Assembly (NCBI GenBank): GCA_002314775.1
Contig: DCHE01000013.1
Coordinates: forward strand, 1-64,000
DNA length: 64,000 bases
Direction of reading: 5' to 3'
Source of the DNA: Lachnospiraceae bacterium UBA1760
GTDB lineage: Bacteria; Bacillota; Clostridia; Lachnospirales; Lachnospiraceae
The translations under genes and the position numbers were made by a program. Below the pieces are notes generated by a model, which saw only the letters and a list, made by a program, of their open reading frames with translations, was not told the DNA's origin and ran no database searches. How positions within the stretch are numbered: the first letter of the stretch is position 1; the number at the start of each line of letters is the position of its first letter. Below are positions 16,161 to 25,395 of this stretch, one piece after another.

Positions 16161-17664
16161 AAAACTAATTGCGTTAATTATAATGCTCCTTATGACATTT
16201 TCAGCTGTGTATCAGGGCGTGGCAGCACCCTATGTAAGGGAGAGCTATGCTGCTTACGATAGCGAAAATGACCCTGACATTACAGATAAAAAGAACAGTC
16301 TAAGTGAGAGCGTTGAATATATTGATGATGAGTCTTTAACTGAAGGAGCCAAAGAAAACTCTTTATTTGGAAAGACTCAGATTAAGTATGCTGATTCGGT
16401 GGAAAACACAGTTTATTTTACTGATGTTGACTGGGATGAGTATGCCTGCGACTATTGCTATAATAAGCTTTCTGATTATCAGAAGGTTTATTATGACAGA
16501 ATTGACAGTCTTGTCAGAGCATATATGAATCAGGATATTGATGCACTTGATACCTACAAGGAGTCAAAGGGAATATATGTGCTTCCTAAGGTGGTTTACT
16601 CAGATATTGAGATAAAGGATGATAAGGGAAATTCTACGGGAAGCTTTATGCCAAAGGAAGAGGCTACAAATGTATACAAGCTGTATATGACTCAGCATCC
16701 AATATATTATTTTGTTAACTCAAAATTCCTTGTTTCTACTACTGGTATTTATGTTCACTGCTATGATGAATTTGCGGACGGTGAGGCAAGATACCTGGCT
16801 ACACTGAAGCTGTTAAGTCAGATTGATAAATGGGTAGAGCAGGCCAAGGCTGAACCTACGGAATATCTTCTTGAAAAGAAGGTCCATGATTTGATATGTG
16901 AGAACACCTGCTACGACCGAGTTGATACTGATGCATACATCAACCAGTCTGCATACAGTATGATTATTAATAAGAGTACAGTTTGTGCAGGGTATGCAAA
17001 GACCTTTGCAATTTTAATGAACAAGCTTGGTTATAGTACAATTGCTATTACTGGTACAAATCATGCCTGGAACAAGGTACTGTTTAAGGACAAATGGTAC
17101 AATGTCGATGTAACCTGGGATGATCTCGATTCGGAAACCTTGTGCAAATACACCTATTTCAATCTTTCGGACAGTGAGTTCGGCAGCGGACATACACCTT
17201 TTAGCTATTATGATGGATTGCTTCCGGAAAGTAAGGAAACCTATGTTCCAACCAAGGAAGACCTGAATGAAAAGAGCGGCACACCGACGGACGCAACACC
17301 GACGGACGCAACACCTACTGACGCAACTCCAACAGATGCGCCATCTGAGGATGAGCCAAATGGCGAGATTGTCGGAATCTGTCAGATGCCAAATCCTGGG
17401 CAGGGCGGAGGCTTTTTGATTGGAGTTGAGGCAACTCCGCTTGAAAAAGGAAATTATAAGTATGAGATACTCATACTTGACTGCACTCTTCTTGCAAGAG
17501 GAGAGGATGCATGGATATATACAACAGGTAAGTTTGAAACAGGCACCAACTCAGCATGGATTGTTTGGCAGCCTGAGTATGGTTACTATTGGACACTTTT
17601 CAGAATTTATGACGAAAAAGACAATTTACTCGATGAAAAGTGTTACGGATTTCAAAATATTTAA
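16147..17664 (+). CDS. Secreted transglutaminase-like protein with TPTDA-repeat linker
   Basis: 505 residues, overlapping the RgpF gene by 14 bases, which suggests coupled translation. A signal peptide is clear (KKNKK, then a hydrophobic core to about residue 27, AAP/SYAA cleavage region). The transglutaminase-like core has the triad in order: Cys in STVCAGYAKTF (near 280), His in GTNHAWNKV and Asp in YNVDVTWDD. A linker of four TPTDA units follows (379-398), then a C-terminal domain rich in Trp/Tyr (WIVWQPEYGYYWTLFRIYD) that may bind wall or glycan. In bacteria this fold can be a protease or amide-forming enzyme. Its place inside the glycan operon suggests work on the wall surface, but the substrate is unknown. 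Confidence 0.85.
   Translation: MKKNKKLIALIIMLLMTFSAVYQGVAAPYVRESYAAYDSENDPDITDKKNSLSESVEYIDDESLTEGAKENSLFGKTQIKYADSVENTVYFTDVDWDEYACDYCYNKLSDYQKVYYDRIDSLVRAYMNQDIDALDTYKESKGIYVLPKVVYSDIEIKDDKGNSTGSFMPKEEATNVYKLYMTQHPIYYFVNSKFLVSTTGIYVHCYDEFADGEARYLATLKLLSQIDKWVEQAKAEPTEYLLEKKVHDLICENTCYDRVDTDAYINQSAYSMIINKSTVCAGYAKTFAILMNKLGYSTIAITGTNHAWNKVLFKDKWYNVDVTWDDLDSETLCKYTYFNLSDSEFGSGHTPFSYYDGLLPESKETYVPTKEDLNEKSGTPTDATPTDATPTDATPTDAPSEDEPNGEIVGICQMPNPGQGGGFLIGVEATPLEKGNYKYEILILDCTLLARGEDAWIYTTGKFETGTNSAWIVWQPEYGYYWTLFRIYDEKDNLLDEKCYGFQNI
17281..17340 (+). repeat. Four 15-bp TPTDA-coding repeats
   Basis: Four in-frame copies of a 15-base unit. The first two (17281-17310) are identical and the next two diverge at synonymous positions. 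Such a minisatellite can change copy number and so the linker length. Confidence 0.85.
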
Positions 17665-17681
17665 AATGAGTGGTATTTCAG

Positions 17682-19514
17682 ATGTTTAGAGTGATTAAGA
17701 AAGCATTTAACCCTGTCAGCTACTACAGACTTTTCTCGTATATCAAGAGAAAAGGCTTTAAGGGCATTATGGGAAAGTTTAAAAGTGGTATGAGAGAGGG
17801 CAATTCGCCGGACGAGATGTATGAGCTGTGGTTTTTGAAGCACAGAGTGAAGGACGCAGAGCTGCTTGAGGAGGCAAAGCATAACTTTTCGTACAGTCCA
17901 AAGATCAGCATTCTTGTGCCAACCTACAATACTCCTAAGAGATTCCTTAAGGAGATGATTGACTCGGTAATCGGTCAGTCATATTCAAACTGGGAGCTTT
18001 GCATTGCTGACGGAAGCACAGATGAAAAGACAAAGAAATGTTTAAGGGAGTATGCTGAGAAGGACAAGAGAATAGTAATTACCTGGCTTGATAAGAACTA
18101 CGGAATTTCAGGGAATACAAACAAGGCACTTGAGATTGCAACTGGTGACTTTATCAGTATGCTTGACCATGATGATGTCTTTGAGAAGGACCTTCTTTTT
18201 GAGGTTGTCTCAGCACTTCAGGATAAGAGTGCAGATATGGTTTACACTGATGAGGATAAGATTGTTGGAAAAAGAAGAAGCTGGAGCTATAAGGATCCTA
18301 ACTTCAAGCCGGATTTCAGTATTGATTTACTGAGGTCTCACAATTACATTACTCATTTTGTGGCAATAAAGAAGGATATTATTGACGAGATAGGCGGCTT
18401 TAGAAGCGAGTTTGACGGATCGCAGGATTTTGACCTTCTGCTTCGTTCGGTAGAGAAGGTCCTTGCGAGAAAAGGAAAAATCCTGCATGTGCCTAAGGTG
18501 CTTTACCACTGGAGAATTCACAGCCAGTCTACTGCAGGTAATCCTGAAAGTAAGCTTTACTGCTACGAGGCTGGAAGAAAAGCTCTTGTTGAGCATTATG
18601 AGAGACTTGGCATTAAGGCAAATGTTGAGATGACTGATATGTGGGGACTGTACCATACCAGATATGAGACAGTTGGCAATCCACTTCTTTCTATTATTAT
18701 TCCTAACAAGGATCATATTGATGACCTTGAAAAGTGTATAGTTTCACTTGTTGAAAATAGCACCTACAAAAATGTTGAGTTTGTAGTTGTTGAGAATAAC
18801 AGTGAGGATGAAAAAACCTTCAAGTACTACGAGGAGCTTGAAAAGAGATTCGACAATGTGAGAGTTGTTTACTGGAAAGGCATTTTCAACTATGCAGCTA
18901 TTAATAATTTTGGAGTAAAGGAAGCAAAGGGAGATTACCTTTTACTTCTTAACAATGATACAGAGCTTATTCTTCCTGACTCAGTGGGAGATATGCTTGG
19001 AATCTGCATGAGAGAAGAGGTTGGTGTAGTTGGACCGAAGCTTCTTTTTGCAGATGACACTATTCAGCATGCTGGTATTGTTCTTGGCTTTGGAGGCTTT
19101 GCAGGACACGTATTTACCCAGCTTACTGATGATAACCTTGGCTTTATGATGAGACCAAGAATAAACTGCAATTACAGTGCAGTGACAGGAGCCTGCCTTA
19201 TGACAAAGCGTTCTGTCTATGAGGAGGTCGGAGGTCTTACAGAGGATTTCGTTGTAGGACTTAATGATGTTGATTTCTGTATGAAGGTGAGAAAGAAGAA
19301 TTATTTTATCACCTATGATGCCTTTGCAAAATGGCATCACTATGAATCTAAGTCAAGAGGCTATGAGGACACTCCAGAGAAGAAGAAGAGATTTCAGGGT
19401 GAGATAGATTTATTCCAGTCACTTTGGGGCGAGGAGTTAAAGAAGGGAGATCCTTTCTACAATCCTAATTTCCTTGTCACAAGAGCACCATTTACATTAC
19501 ATCCAGAGGACTAA
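17682..19514 (+). CDS. GT2 glycosyltransferase with two GT-A domains (copy 1, both intact)
   Basis: 610 residues. Two GT-A domains lie in tandem. The N-terminal one has ISILVPTYNTP, ADGSTD and the metal site D162-H-D-D165. The C-terminal one has LSIIIPNKDH, LLLNNDTE (424-428, DxD-like), LNDVDFCMKV (acidic base region) and a distal KWHHYESKS. All catalytic landmarks are present in both. The start at 17682 follows a weak GAGTGG; an upstream GTG at 17670 is possible. The N-terminal 60 residues (KAFNPVSYYRLFSYIKRKGFKG) recur in the next gene. It probably builds the backbone or branches of the exported polysaccharide from nucleotide sugars at the membrane. It is the first of three related genes. 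Confidence 0.93.
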   Translation: MFRVIKKAFNPVSYYRLFSYIKRKGFKGIMGKFKSGMREGNSPDEMYELWFLKHRVKDAELLEEAKHNFSYSPKISILVPTYNTPKRFLKEMIDSVIGQSYSNWELCIADGSTDEKTKKCLREYAEKDKRIVITWLDKNYGISGNTNKALEIATGDFISMLDHDDVFEKDLLFEVVSALQDKSADMVYTDEDKIVGKRRSWSYKDPNFKPDFSIDLLRSHNYITHFVAIKKDIIDEIGGFRSEFDGSQDFDLLLRSVEKVLARKGKILHVPKVLYHWRIHSQSTAGNPESKLYCYEAGRKALVEHYERLGIKANVEMTDMWGLYHTRYETVGNPLLSIIIPNKDHIDDLEKCIVSLVENSTYKNVEFVVVENNSEDEKTFKYYEELEKRFDNVRVVYWKGIFNYAAINNFGVKEAKGDYLLLLNNDTELILPDSVGDMLGICMREEVGVVGPKLLFADDTIQHAGIVLGFGGFAGHVFTQLTDDNLGFMMRPRINCNYSAVTGACLMTKRSVYEEVGGLTEDFVVGLNDVDFCMKVRKKNYFITYDAFAKWHHYESKSRGYEDTPEKKKRFQGEIDLFQSLWGEELKKGDPFYNPNFLVTRAPFTLHPED

Positions 19515-19542
19515 AAAAGCTAAAAAGGATTGCGAGAAAACT

Positions 19543-21366
19543 ATGATTTCCAAGGTGAAAAAGATATTTAATCCAAACAGTGTCAGAAGACTTGTAAATT
19601 ATGTCTCTGAAAATGGATTAAAGGGTGTCGGAGAGAAAATTAAAAAAGGCATGGGCGAGGGAACCGTTCTTTCGGATATATATCCTGAATGGTTTTTGAG
19701 TACCCGTGTGTCAAATGACGAATTGGAAAAGCAGAGAGAGGCTCATTTTGATTATGAGCCTCTTATCAGTATTCTTGTGCCTACGTATAATACTCCTGAG
19801 AAATTTTTAGAAGAGATGATAGAGTCCTGCATCAGTCAGTCCTACAAAAACTGGGAGCTTTGCATTGCAGATGCAAGTACAGATTATGGGACAAGAAACG
19901 TGCTGAAGGCATATATGGCAAAGGATGCAAGGATAAAAATTACCTGGCTCAGAGATAATCTTGGAATTTCAGATAATACCAACGAGGCACTGAAGCTTGC
20001 GAAGGGTGAATACATTGGTCTTCTTGATCATGATGATGTGATTGAGCCAGATTTATTTTATCAGCTTGTACTTATGCTTCAGGATACCGACTATGAATTT
20101 ATATATACCGACGAGGATAAGATTATCGGAAAGGGCGACAAATGGAGGTATGCAGAACCACATTTCAAGCCTGATATCAGCATAGATTTGCTCAGATCCC
20201 ACAATTATATAACTCATTTTGTTCTGGTTAAATCGGACGTCATGAGTGAGATTGGCGGACTTCACAAGGAGTTTGATGGTTCACAGGATTATGATTTGAT
20301 CCTAAGAGCCTATGATATTGTTACAAAAAAGGGTAAGAAGATTGGACATGTTCCAAGGGTGCTATACCACTGGAGGGTTCATGAGGGCTCCACAGCAAAG
20401 AATCCGGAAAACAAGATGTACTGCTACGAGTCCGGTAGAAACGCAATTATGGCCGAGCTTGAGAGAAATGATATCAGGGCTTACGTTGACACAAGCGAGC
20501 TTTGGGGTATTTACAACGTAAAGTACAGGTCGAAGTGTAATCCCCTTTTATCTATTGTAATTCCTGTGAGAAAGGAAGAATCCCAGGTTGATACCTGCAT
20601 TCAGACAATAATTGATAAGAGTGATTATAAAAATACAGAGTTTATTATTGTTCTTCCAAAGATTGCTTCTGAAAAGCTTGTGAAAAAGCTGGTAAGTCTT
20701 AAATCAAAGTACAAGAATGTTTACATTGCCAGAAGCATCAGGAATAATTATTCGGCAATGGTCAATCTGGCGGTTGCATCAGCTAAGGGAGAGTATGCGT
20801 TACTTTTAAATGAGAATGTTTCAATGATAAAGCCAGATACTATATCCAATATGGCTTCTATGCTTGAGAGAGAAGAGGTTTGCGCAGTTGGTGCAAAGCT
20901 ACTTACTCACGAGGACAGGATATACCATGCAGGAATAATCCTTGGAGCAAGGGAGCGAATTGTTGAGGTTCACGAGGGACTTAAGGATGATGAGTATGGA
21001 TATATGGAGAGGGCAATTTTAAATGGCAATTATTCCGCCTATTCCTCAGAATGTCTGATGCTAAAGAAGAAGGATTATCAAAGGGTGCTTGGCTTTGATG
21101 AGTCGCTCAGCGAGGGCGCAGGTATGGTTGATTTTGGACTTAAGCTTACAAAGGAAGGCCGGCTTATTACATATGCAGCTGGACTTAAATGGTATATAGC
21201 CAGAGATAAGAGTGAGAGGATTATTTCAGAGGAAGAAAAGGAGCTTCTCATAAGTCGCTGGAGCGAGGTGTTTGAGAAGGGCGATCCGTACTATAATCAG
21301 TCATTCTCAAGGAACCAAAAGCCATTTATGGTTGAAATTGATACAAATAACGAAGTGAAAGAATAA
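19543..21366 (+). CDS. GT2 glycosyltransferase with two GT-A domains (copy 2, second domain degenerate)
   Basis: 607 residues, clearly a paralogue of the preceding gene (KIFNPNSVRRLVNYVSENGLKG at the start; ISILVPTYNTPEKFLEEMIESC). The first GT-A domain keeps LLDHDDV. In the second, the metal motif reads LLLNENVSM (423-427) where copy 1 has NNDTE, the acidic base region reads GAGMVDFGLKL, and the distal His pair is KWYIARD. The second domain may therefore have lost catalysis and serve in binding or structure. I chose 19543 (AAAGGA upstream); a frame from 19474 would overlap the previous gene. Two closely spaced copies imply local duplication. Confidence 0.9.
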   Translation: MISKVKKIFNPNSVRRLVNYVSENGLKGVGEKIKKGMGEGTVLSDIYPEWFLSTRVSNDELEKQREAHFDYEPLISILVPTYNTPEKFLEEMIESCISQSYKNWELCIADASTDYGTRNVLKAYMAKDARIKITWLRDNLGISDNTNEALKLAKGEYIGLLDHDDVIEPDLFYQLVLMLQDTDYEFIYTDEDKIIGKGDKWRYAEPHFKPDISIDLLRSHNYITHFVLVKSDVMSEIGGLHKEFDGSQDYDLILRAYDIVTKKGKKIGHVPRVLYHWRVHEGSTAKNPENKMYCYESGRNAIMAELERNDIRAYVDTSELWGIYNVKYRSKCNPLLSIVIPVRKEESQVDTCIQTIIDKSDYKNTEFIIVLPKIASEKLVKKLVSLKSKYKNVYIARSIRNNYSAMVNLAVASAKGEYALLLNENVSMIKPDTISNMASMLEREEVCAVGAKLLTHEDRIYHAGIILGARERIVEVHEGLKDDEYGYMERAILNGNYSAYSSECLMLKKKDYQRVLGFDESLSEGAGMVDFGLKLTKEGRLITYAAGLKWYIARDKSERIISEEEKELLISRWSEVFEKGDPYYNQSFSRNQKPFMVEIDTNNEVKE

Positions 21367-21367
21367 T

Positions 21368-23158
21368 ATGAATAAAGACACATTTTACGGAGTAAAAAAT
21401 AATATTAAAAAGACTGGAGCCTACATTAAAAAGGTAGGAATAAGGAGCACAGCCAGCAGAGTTAAGTCATATATAACAACTCACAACAGATATATGAAGT
21501 GGCACGAGCAAGGTGTACTGTCTGAGAGTGAGAGAAAAGAGCACAGAGAGCTTTCGGATAAGCTTAATTTTAAGCCGAGGATAAGTATTATCGTGCCGGT
21601 ATTTAGGACAAAGGATGTTTTTCTTAAGCAGCTGATTGATTCAGTTATTGCCCAGACCTATCCTAATTTTGAACTTGTGCTTGCTGACGGTAGTGCAAAT
21701 AAGGATGAATCCAGCCGGATTTCAAGGCTGATAAGACATAATTATCCGGAGGAGGAGAGAATTGTCTATAAGCTTCTTTCTGATAATTTTGGTATAGCTG
21801 GCAATACAAATGAAGCAATTAAGGCTGCTACAGGGGAGTGGCTTGCATTTCTTGATCATGACGATTATATAGATGAGGATGCACTTTTCCAGATGGCAAA
21901 GCTTCTTAATGAGAAGCCAGGCCTAAAGCTTATCTACACTGATGAGGACAAATGCAACTTTGATGGTACAAGGTATTTCTATCCCCATTTCAAGCCGGAC
22001 TTTAATCTTGATTTGCTTAGAGCAAGCAATTATATATGTCATTTTCTATTTGTGAGAAAGGATGTTGCAAAAAAGGTCGGAAATATTAGAAGTGATTTTG
22101 ACGGAGCTCAGGATTATGATTTTGTGCTAAGGTGCGTTGAGGAGATTGACGACGAGAGAAAGATTGGACATGTTGCAAAGCCGCTTTATCACTGGAGAGT
22201 TCATGAGGAATCTACAGCAGGAAGTCTTGACTCAAAGGGCTATGCCAGAAATGCGGGCAAAAAGGCGCTTGTTGAGCATCTTTTGAGACAGGATATCAAG
22301 GGTGAGGTGCTTCTTTCGGAGGAGGGTGAGTTCTTTAGAGTGAGATACTGTCCGGAGGAAAAACCACTTGTTTCTATAATAATATATTCTGAGAAAAGTC
22401 TGGATGCAAAAAATCTGATTATGTCCATTGGCGAGCAGGAGTATAGGAATTATGAGATACTTCTCTATTCTGGAGATTCTGAGATACGTAAAGAATTTAA
22501 GGATATAAGCATTCTTGCGAAGAAGCTTTCGGTTTACGAGTGGAAGAATGAGCCGATTATTTGTGATGTGTATAACCACGCAGTAAAAAAATGCAAGGAT
22601 GAGCTGATACTGTTTGCTGACAATAATATAGTTCTCAGAGATACCTCTACACTTGGTGAGCTCGTCTCATTTATGTCGAGAGAAGAGGTGGGCGCCTGCT
22701 CGGGAAGAATATATAATCCTTACGGAGGACTTTTCCATGCTGGAATGTTCCTGGGTGGGGATATGGCATTAAACAGAAGCTTCTATAATAAGAAGGAAGC
22801 GGACGGAGTGTATTTCGATAGAAGCAAGATGTCTCAGGACTTCACCTGCCTTGGTATTGAGTTTCTTATGATTAAGAAATCTATGTTTAAGCTTGCCAAG
22901 GGCTTTGACAGGACACTGGGAGAGAAATTTGCCGCAGCAGATTTTTGTCTGAAGCTCAGGGTTGACGGATACCTGAATGTCTATGCGCCAAATGCGAAGG
23001 CAACCTATACTGGAAAGCCTGGTCACACAGAAGCTGATGAGACAAGAATAAGACTGTTTAAGGAAAAATGGTCCGAGCTTCTTGAAAATGGTGATCCTAA
23101 TTACAATCCGAATTTGTCCTTGAACAGGACGGATTACTCAATTGATGTTAAAAAATAG
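21368..23158 (+). CDS. GT2 glycosyltransferase with two GT-A domains (copy 3, second domain most degenerate)
   Basis: 596 residues, the most diverged of the three. The first domain has ISIIVPVFRTK, ADGSANKDES and FLDHDDYID, and so looks active. The second keeps the fold (PLVSIIIYSEKS) but reads ILFADNNIV (D418-N-N420), FAAADFCLKL in place of the acidic base motif, and no distal His (ATYTGKPG). It starts two bases after the stop of copy 2, with no strong ribosome site, so translation is probably coupled. No terminator is seen immediately after it; the aspS promoter begins 38 bases downstream. It ends the polysaccharide operon. Confidence 0.9.
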   Translation: MNKDTFYGVKNNIKKTGAYIKKVGIRSTASRVKSYITTHNRYMKWHEQGVLSESERKEHRELSDKLNFKPRISIIVPVFRTKDVFLKQLIDSVIAQTYPNFELVLADGSANKDESSRISRLIRHNYPEEERIVYKLLSDNFGIAGNTNEAIKAATGEWLAFLDHDDYIDEDALFQMAKLLNEKPGLKLIYTDEDKCNFDGTRYFYPHFKPDFNLDLLRASNYICHFLFVRKDVAKKVGNIRSDFDGAQDYDFVLRCVEEIDDERKIGHVAKPLYHWRVHEESTAGSLDSKGYARNAGKKALVEHLLRQDIKGEVLLSEEGEFFRVRYCPEEKPLVSIIIYSEKSLDAKNLIMSIGEQEYRNYEILLYSGDSEIRKEFKDISILAKKLSVYEWKNEPIICDVYNHAVKKCKDELILFADNNIVLRDTSTLGELVSFMSREEVGACSGRIYNPYGGLFHAGMFLGGDMALNRSFYNKKEADGVYFDRSKMSQDFTCLGIEFLMIKKSMFKLAKGFDRTLGEKFAAADFCLKLRVDGYLNVYAPNAKATYTGKPGHTEADETRIRLFKEKWSELLENGDPNYNPNLSLNRTDYSIDVKK

Positions 23159-23196
23159 ATAATAACAAATAAACCTTAATAATCTGGCAAATATAT

Positions 23197-23225
23197 CTTT
23201 ACAAATTCGGTAAAGTAGAATATAA
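23197..23225 (+). promoter_or_regulatory. Promoter of the aspS T-box transcript
   Basis: TTTACA (23197-23202), 17-base spacer, TATAAT (23220-23225). Transcription would start near 23232, before T-box stem I. Confidence 0.75.
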
Positions 23226-23249
23226 TGCCACTTAATTAGGTAAATAAAT

Positions 23250-23519
23250 ACTAAAGGCTATGAAGGAGACAGCCTTAACAAGGACTGTACAGGGATAAGA
23301 GGTCAGGGACTGAGAGCCTCTTTGTGACACCGTTAAAAAGCTGAACACTCTGGAGCTTGCCATTCGAGGTGATATTACACATTAGGGTGGCACGTTAATC
23401 TGCGTCAATGATAAAGAGTGGATTTGCATATTATGTGCATTTCAAATCGGGTGGTACCGCGAGATATATTTTGTATATTACGTCCCGAAGCATTTAAGCT
23501 TCGGGATTTTTTATTTTCT
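23250..23519 (+). promoter_or_regulatory. T-box leader of aspS-gatCAB, specifier GAAC (Asn AAC / Glu GAA)
   Basis: tRNA-sensing leader. The antiterminator core GGGTGGTACCGCG is at 23449-23461 and the competing terminator at 23484-23519. Stem I opens with GGCTATGAAGGAG and closes at CTGGAGC. Directly before A-CTCTGGAGC stands AAC (23344-23346); the pheS T box in this window has its TTC codon at exactly the same distance from CTGGAGC. Shifted by one base is GAA (23343-23345). Asn fits the genes below it, because AspRS plus GatCAB make Asn-tRNA. I recall a clostridial gatCAB T box reported to bind both tRNA-Asn and tRNA-Glu. A second, partial core AGGGTGGCACG is at 23384-23394. Confidence 0.88.
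23484..23519 (+). terminator. T-box terminator hairpin before aspS
   Basis: CCCGAAGC (23484-23491), loop ATTTAA, GCTTCGGG (23498-23505), then a T-rich run. It is the OFF state of the leader. Confidence 0.85.
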
Positions 23520-23559
23520 TGAAGAAAGTGCAGAAAATTTATTATTAAGGAGTAAAGAG

Positions 23560-25311
23560 ATGAACGTTAAGAACATTTACAGAGACATGACAATTGAGAA
23601 TGTAAATGAATCCCTTGTTGGCAGCGAGATAAGACTTGCTGGATGGGTTGAGAACATTAGAGATCACGGCGGAGTATCATTTATCGACCTTCGTGATATG
23701 TATGGAGTAATGCAGGTAGTGCTTAGAGATACAAGCTTACTTGATGGTATTACTCGTGAGATGAGTATTTCAGTTAAGGGTCTCGTTGAGCATAGAGACG
23801 AGGAGACCTACAACTCAAAGATTCCTACAGGAACTATCGAGCTTGAGGCTCACACAATTGATATTCTTGGTAAGGTATATACACAGGTTCCATTTGAGAT
23901 TATGACCTCAAAGGAAGTTAGAGAGGATGTAAGACTTAAGTATCGTTACCTTGATCTTCGTAACCAGAAGGTAAAGGATAATATGATTTTCAGATCTAAG
24001 GTAATTAGCTTCCTCAGACAGAAGATGAGCGATATGGGATTTTTAGAGATTCAGACTCCAATCCTTTGCGCTTCATCACCAGAGGGAGCAAGAGATTACA
24101 TTGTTCCTTCAAGAAGATTTAAGGGAAAGTTCTATGCACTTCCACAGGCACCACAGCAGTACAAGCAGCTTCTTATGGTTTCTGGCTTTGATAAGTATTT
24201 CCAGATTGCACCATGCTTCAGAGATGAGGATGCAAGAGCTGACCGTTCACCAGGAGAATTCTATCAGCTTGATTTCGAGATGAGCTTCGCTACTCAGGAG
24301 GATGTATTTGCAGTTGGTGAGGAGGTATTAACAGAGACATTTGCAAAGTTTGCACCAGCAGGCTATGAGGTGACAGAGGCACCTTATCCAATCATCAGCT
24401 ACAAGCAGGCTATGCTTGAGTTTGGTTCAGATAAGCCAGACCTTAGAAACCCACTTAGAATAATTGATCTTTCAGAGTTCTTTGAGAGATGTACCTTTAA
24501 GCCTTTCCACGGAAAGACAGTTAGAGCTATCAACGCTCCAAAGAAGCTTTCAAAGGGTCAGCACGAGAAGATGCTCAAGTTTGCTCAGTCAATTGGTATG
24601 GGCGGACTTGGTTACTTAGAGGTTCTTGAGGATGGTTCTTACAAGGGACCTATCGATAAGTTTATTCCAGATGATATGAAGGAAGAGCTTAAGACACTTG
24701 CTAATCTTAATGTTGGAGACACAATCTTCTTCATCGCAGACAGAGAGCAGCAGGCAGCAGTATTTGCTGGACAGATTAGAACTGAGCTTGGTAATAGACT
24801 TGATTTAATTGAGAAAAATGCATACAGATTCTGCTATGTAAATGACTTCCCAATGTTCGAGCTTGATCCAGAGACCAAGAAGATTGGATTTACACACAAT
24901 CCATTCTCTATGCCACAGGGCGGTCTTAAGGCTCTTAATGAGAAGGACCCACTTGATATTCTTGCTTACCAGTATGATATCGTTTGTAACGGTGTTGAAC
25001 TTTCATCAGGTGCTGTTCGTAATCATGATATGGAGATTATGGAGAAGGCATTTGAGATTGCTGGATATTCTAAGGATATTCTTGAGGCTAAGTTTGGAGC
25101 ACTTTACAGTGCATTCCAGTTCGGCGCACCACCACACGCTGGTATGGCACCTGGTGTAGACCGTATGATTATGCTTCTTAGAAATGAAGAAAATATTCGT
25201 GAGGTTATTCCATTCCCAATGAGCGGTTCTGGAGCAGACCTTATGTGTGGAGCACCAAATGAGGTTACAGAGATGCAGCTTCGTGAGGTTCATATAAAGG
25301 TTAGAGATTAA
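23560..25311 (+). CDS. aspS: Aspartyl-tRNA synthetase
   Basis: Charges tRNA-Asp with aspartate, and probably tRNA-Asn too, given the adjacent GatCAB and the Asn codon in the leader. 583 residues, the bacterial class IIb type with an N-terminal OB anticodon-binding domain (LAGWVENIRDHGGVSFIDLRD), motif 2 FRDEDARADRSPGEFYQLD, the inserted GAD domain in the middle and motif 3 GMAPGVDRMIML. The start at 23560 follows AAGGAG. Discriminating or not cannot be read safely from sequence by eye. It is the first gene of the T-box operon, followed 84 bases later by gatC. Confidence 0.97.
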   Translation: MNVKNIYRDMTIENVNESLVGSEIRLAGWVENIRDHGGVSFIDLRDMYGVMQVVLRDTSLLDGITREMSISVKGLVEHRDEETYNSKIPTGTIELEAHTIDILGKVYTQVPFEIMTSKEVREDVRLKYRYLDLRNQKVKDNMIFRSKVISFLRQKMSDMGFLEIQTPILCASSPEGARDYIVPSRRFKGKFYALPQAPQQYKQLLMVSGFDKYFQIAPCFRDEDARADRSPGEFYQLDFEMSFATQEDVFAVGEEVLTETFAKFAPAGYEVTEAPYPIISYKQAMLEFGSDKPDLRNPLRIIDLSEFFERCTFKPFHGKTVRAINAPKKLSKGQHEKMLKFAQSIGMGGLGYLEVLEDGSYKGPIDKFIPDDMKEELKTLANLNVGDTIFFIADREQQAAVFAGQIRTELGNRLDLIEKNAYRFCYVNDFPMFELDPETKKIGFTHNPFSMPQGGLKALNEKDPLDILAYQYDIVCNGVELSSGAVRNHDMEIMEKAFEIAGYSKDILEAKFGALYSAFQFGAPPHAGMAPGVDRMIMLLRNEENIREVIPFPMSGSGADLMCGAPNEVTEMQLREVHIKVRD

Positions 25312-25395
25312 TTTGGATAGTTAATACAAATACCTTATAAAAGCGAAAATTATTAATGGTTTGGTTGCTCGAACCAGAACAAGGAGGTATTAATA

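Noticed and set aside
17281..17340. Short direct repeats as a CRISPR array
   Set aside because: Units are contiguous, in frame and code for a TPTDA linker, with no spacers.
7006..23158. Recent horizontal transfer of the whole polysaccharide block
   Set aside because: Base composition and ribosome sites look like the rest of the window, and no transposase, integrase or attachment repeat was seen.
23326..23328. GAC as the T-box specifier for Asp
   Set aside because: It is too far from CTGGAGC; the pheS T box shows the codon should stand ten bases before the end of that motif, where AAC is found.
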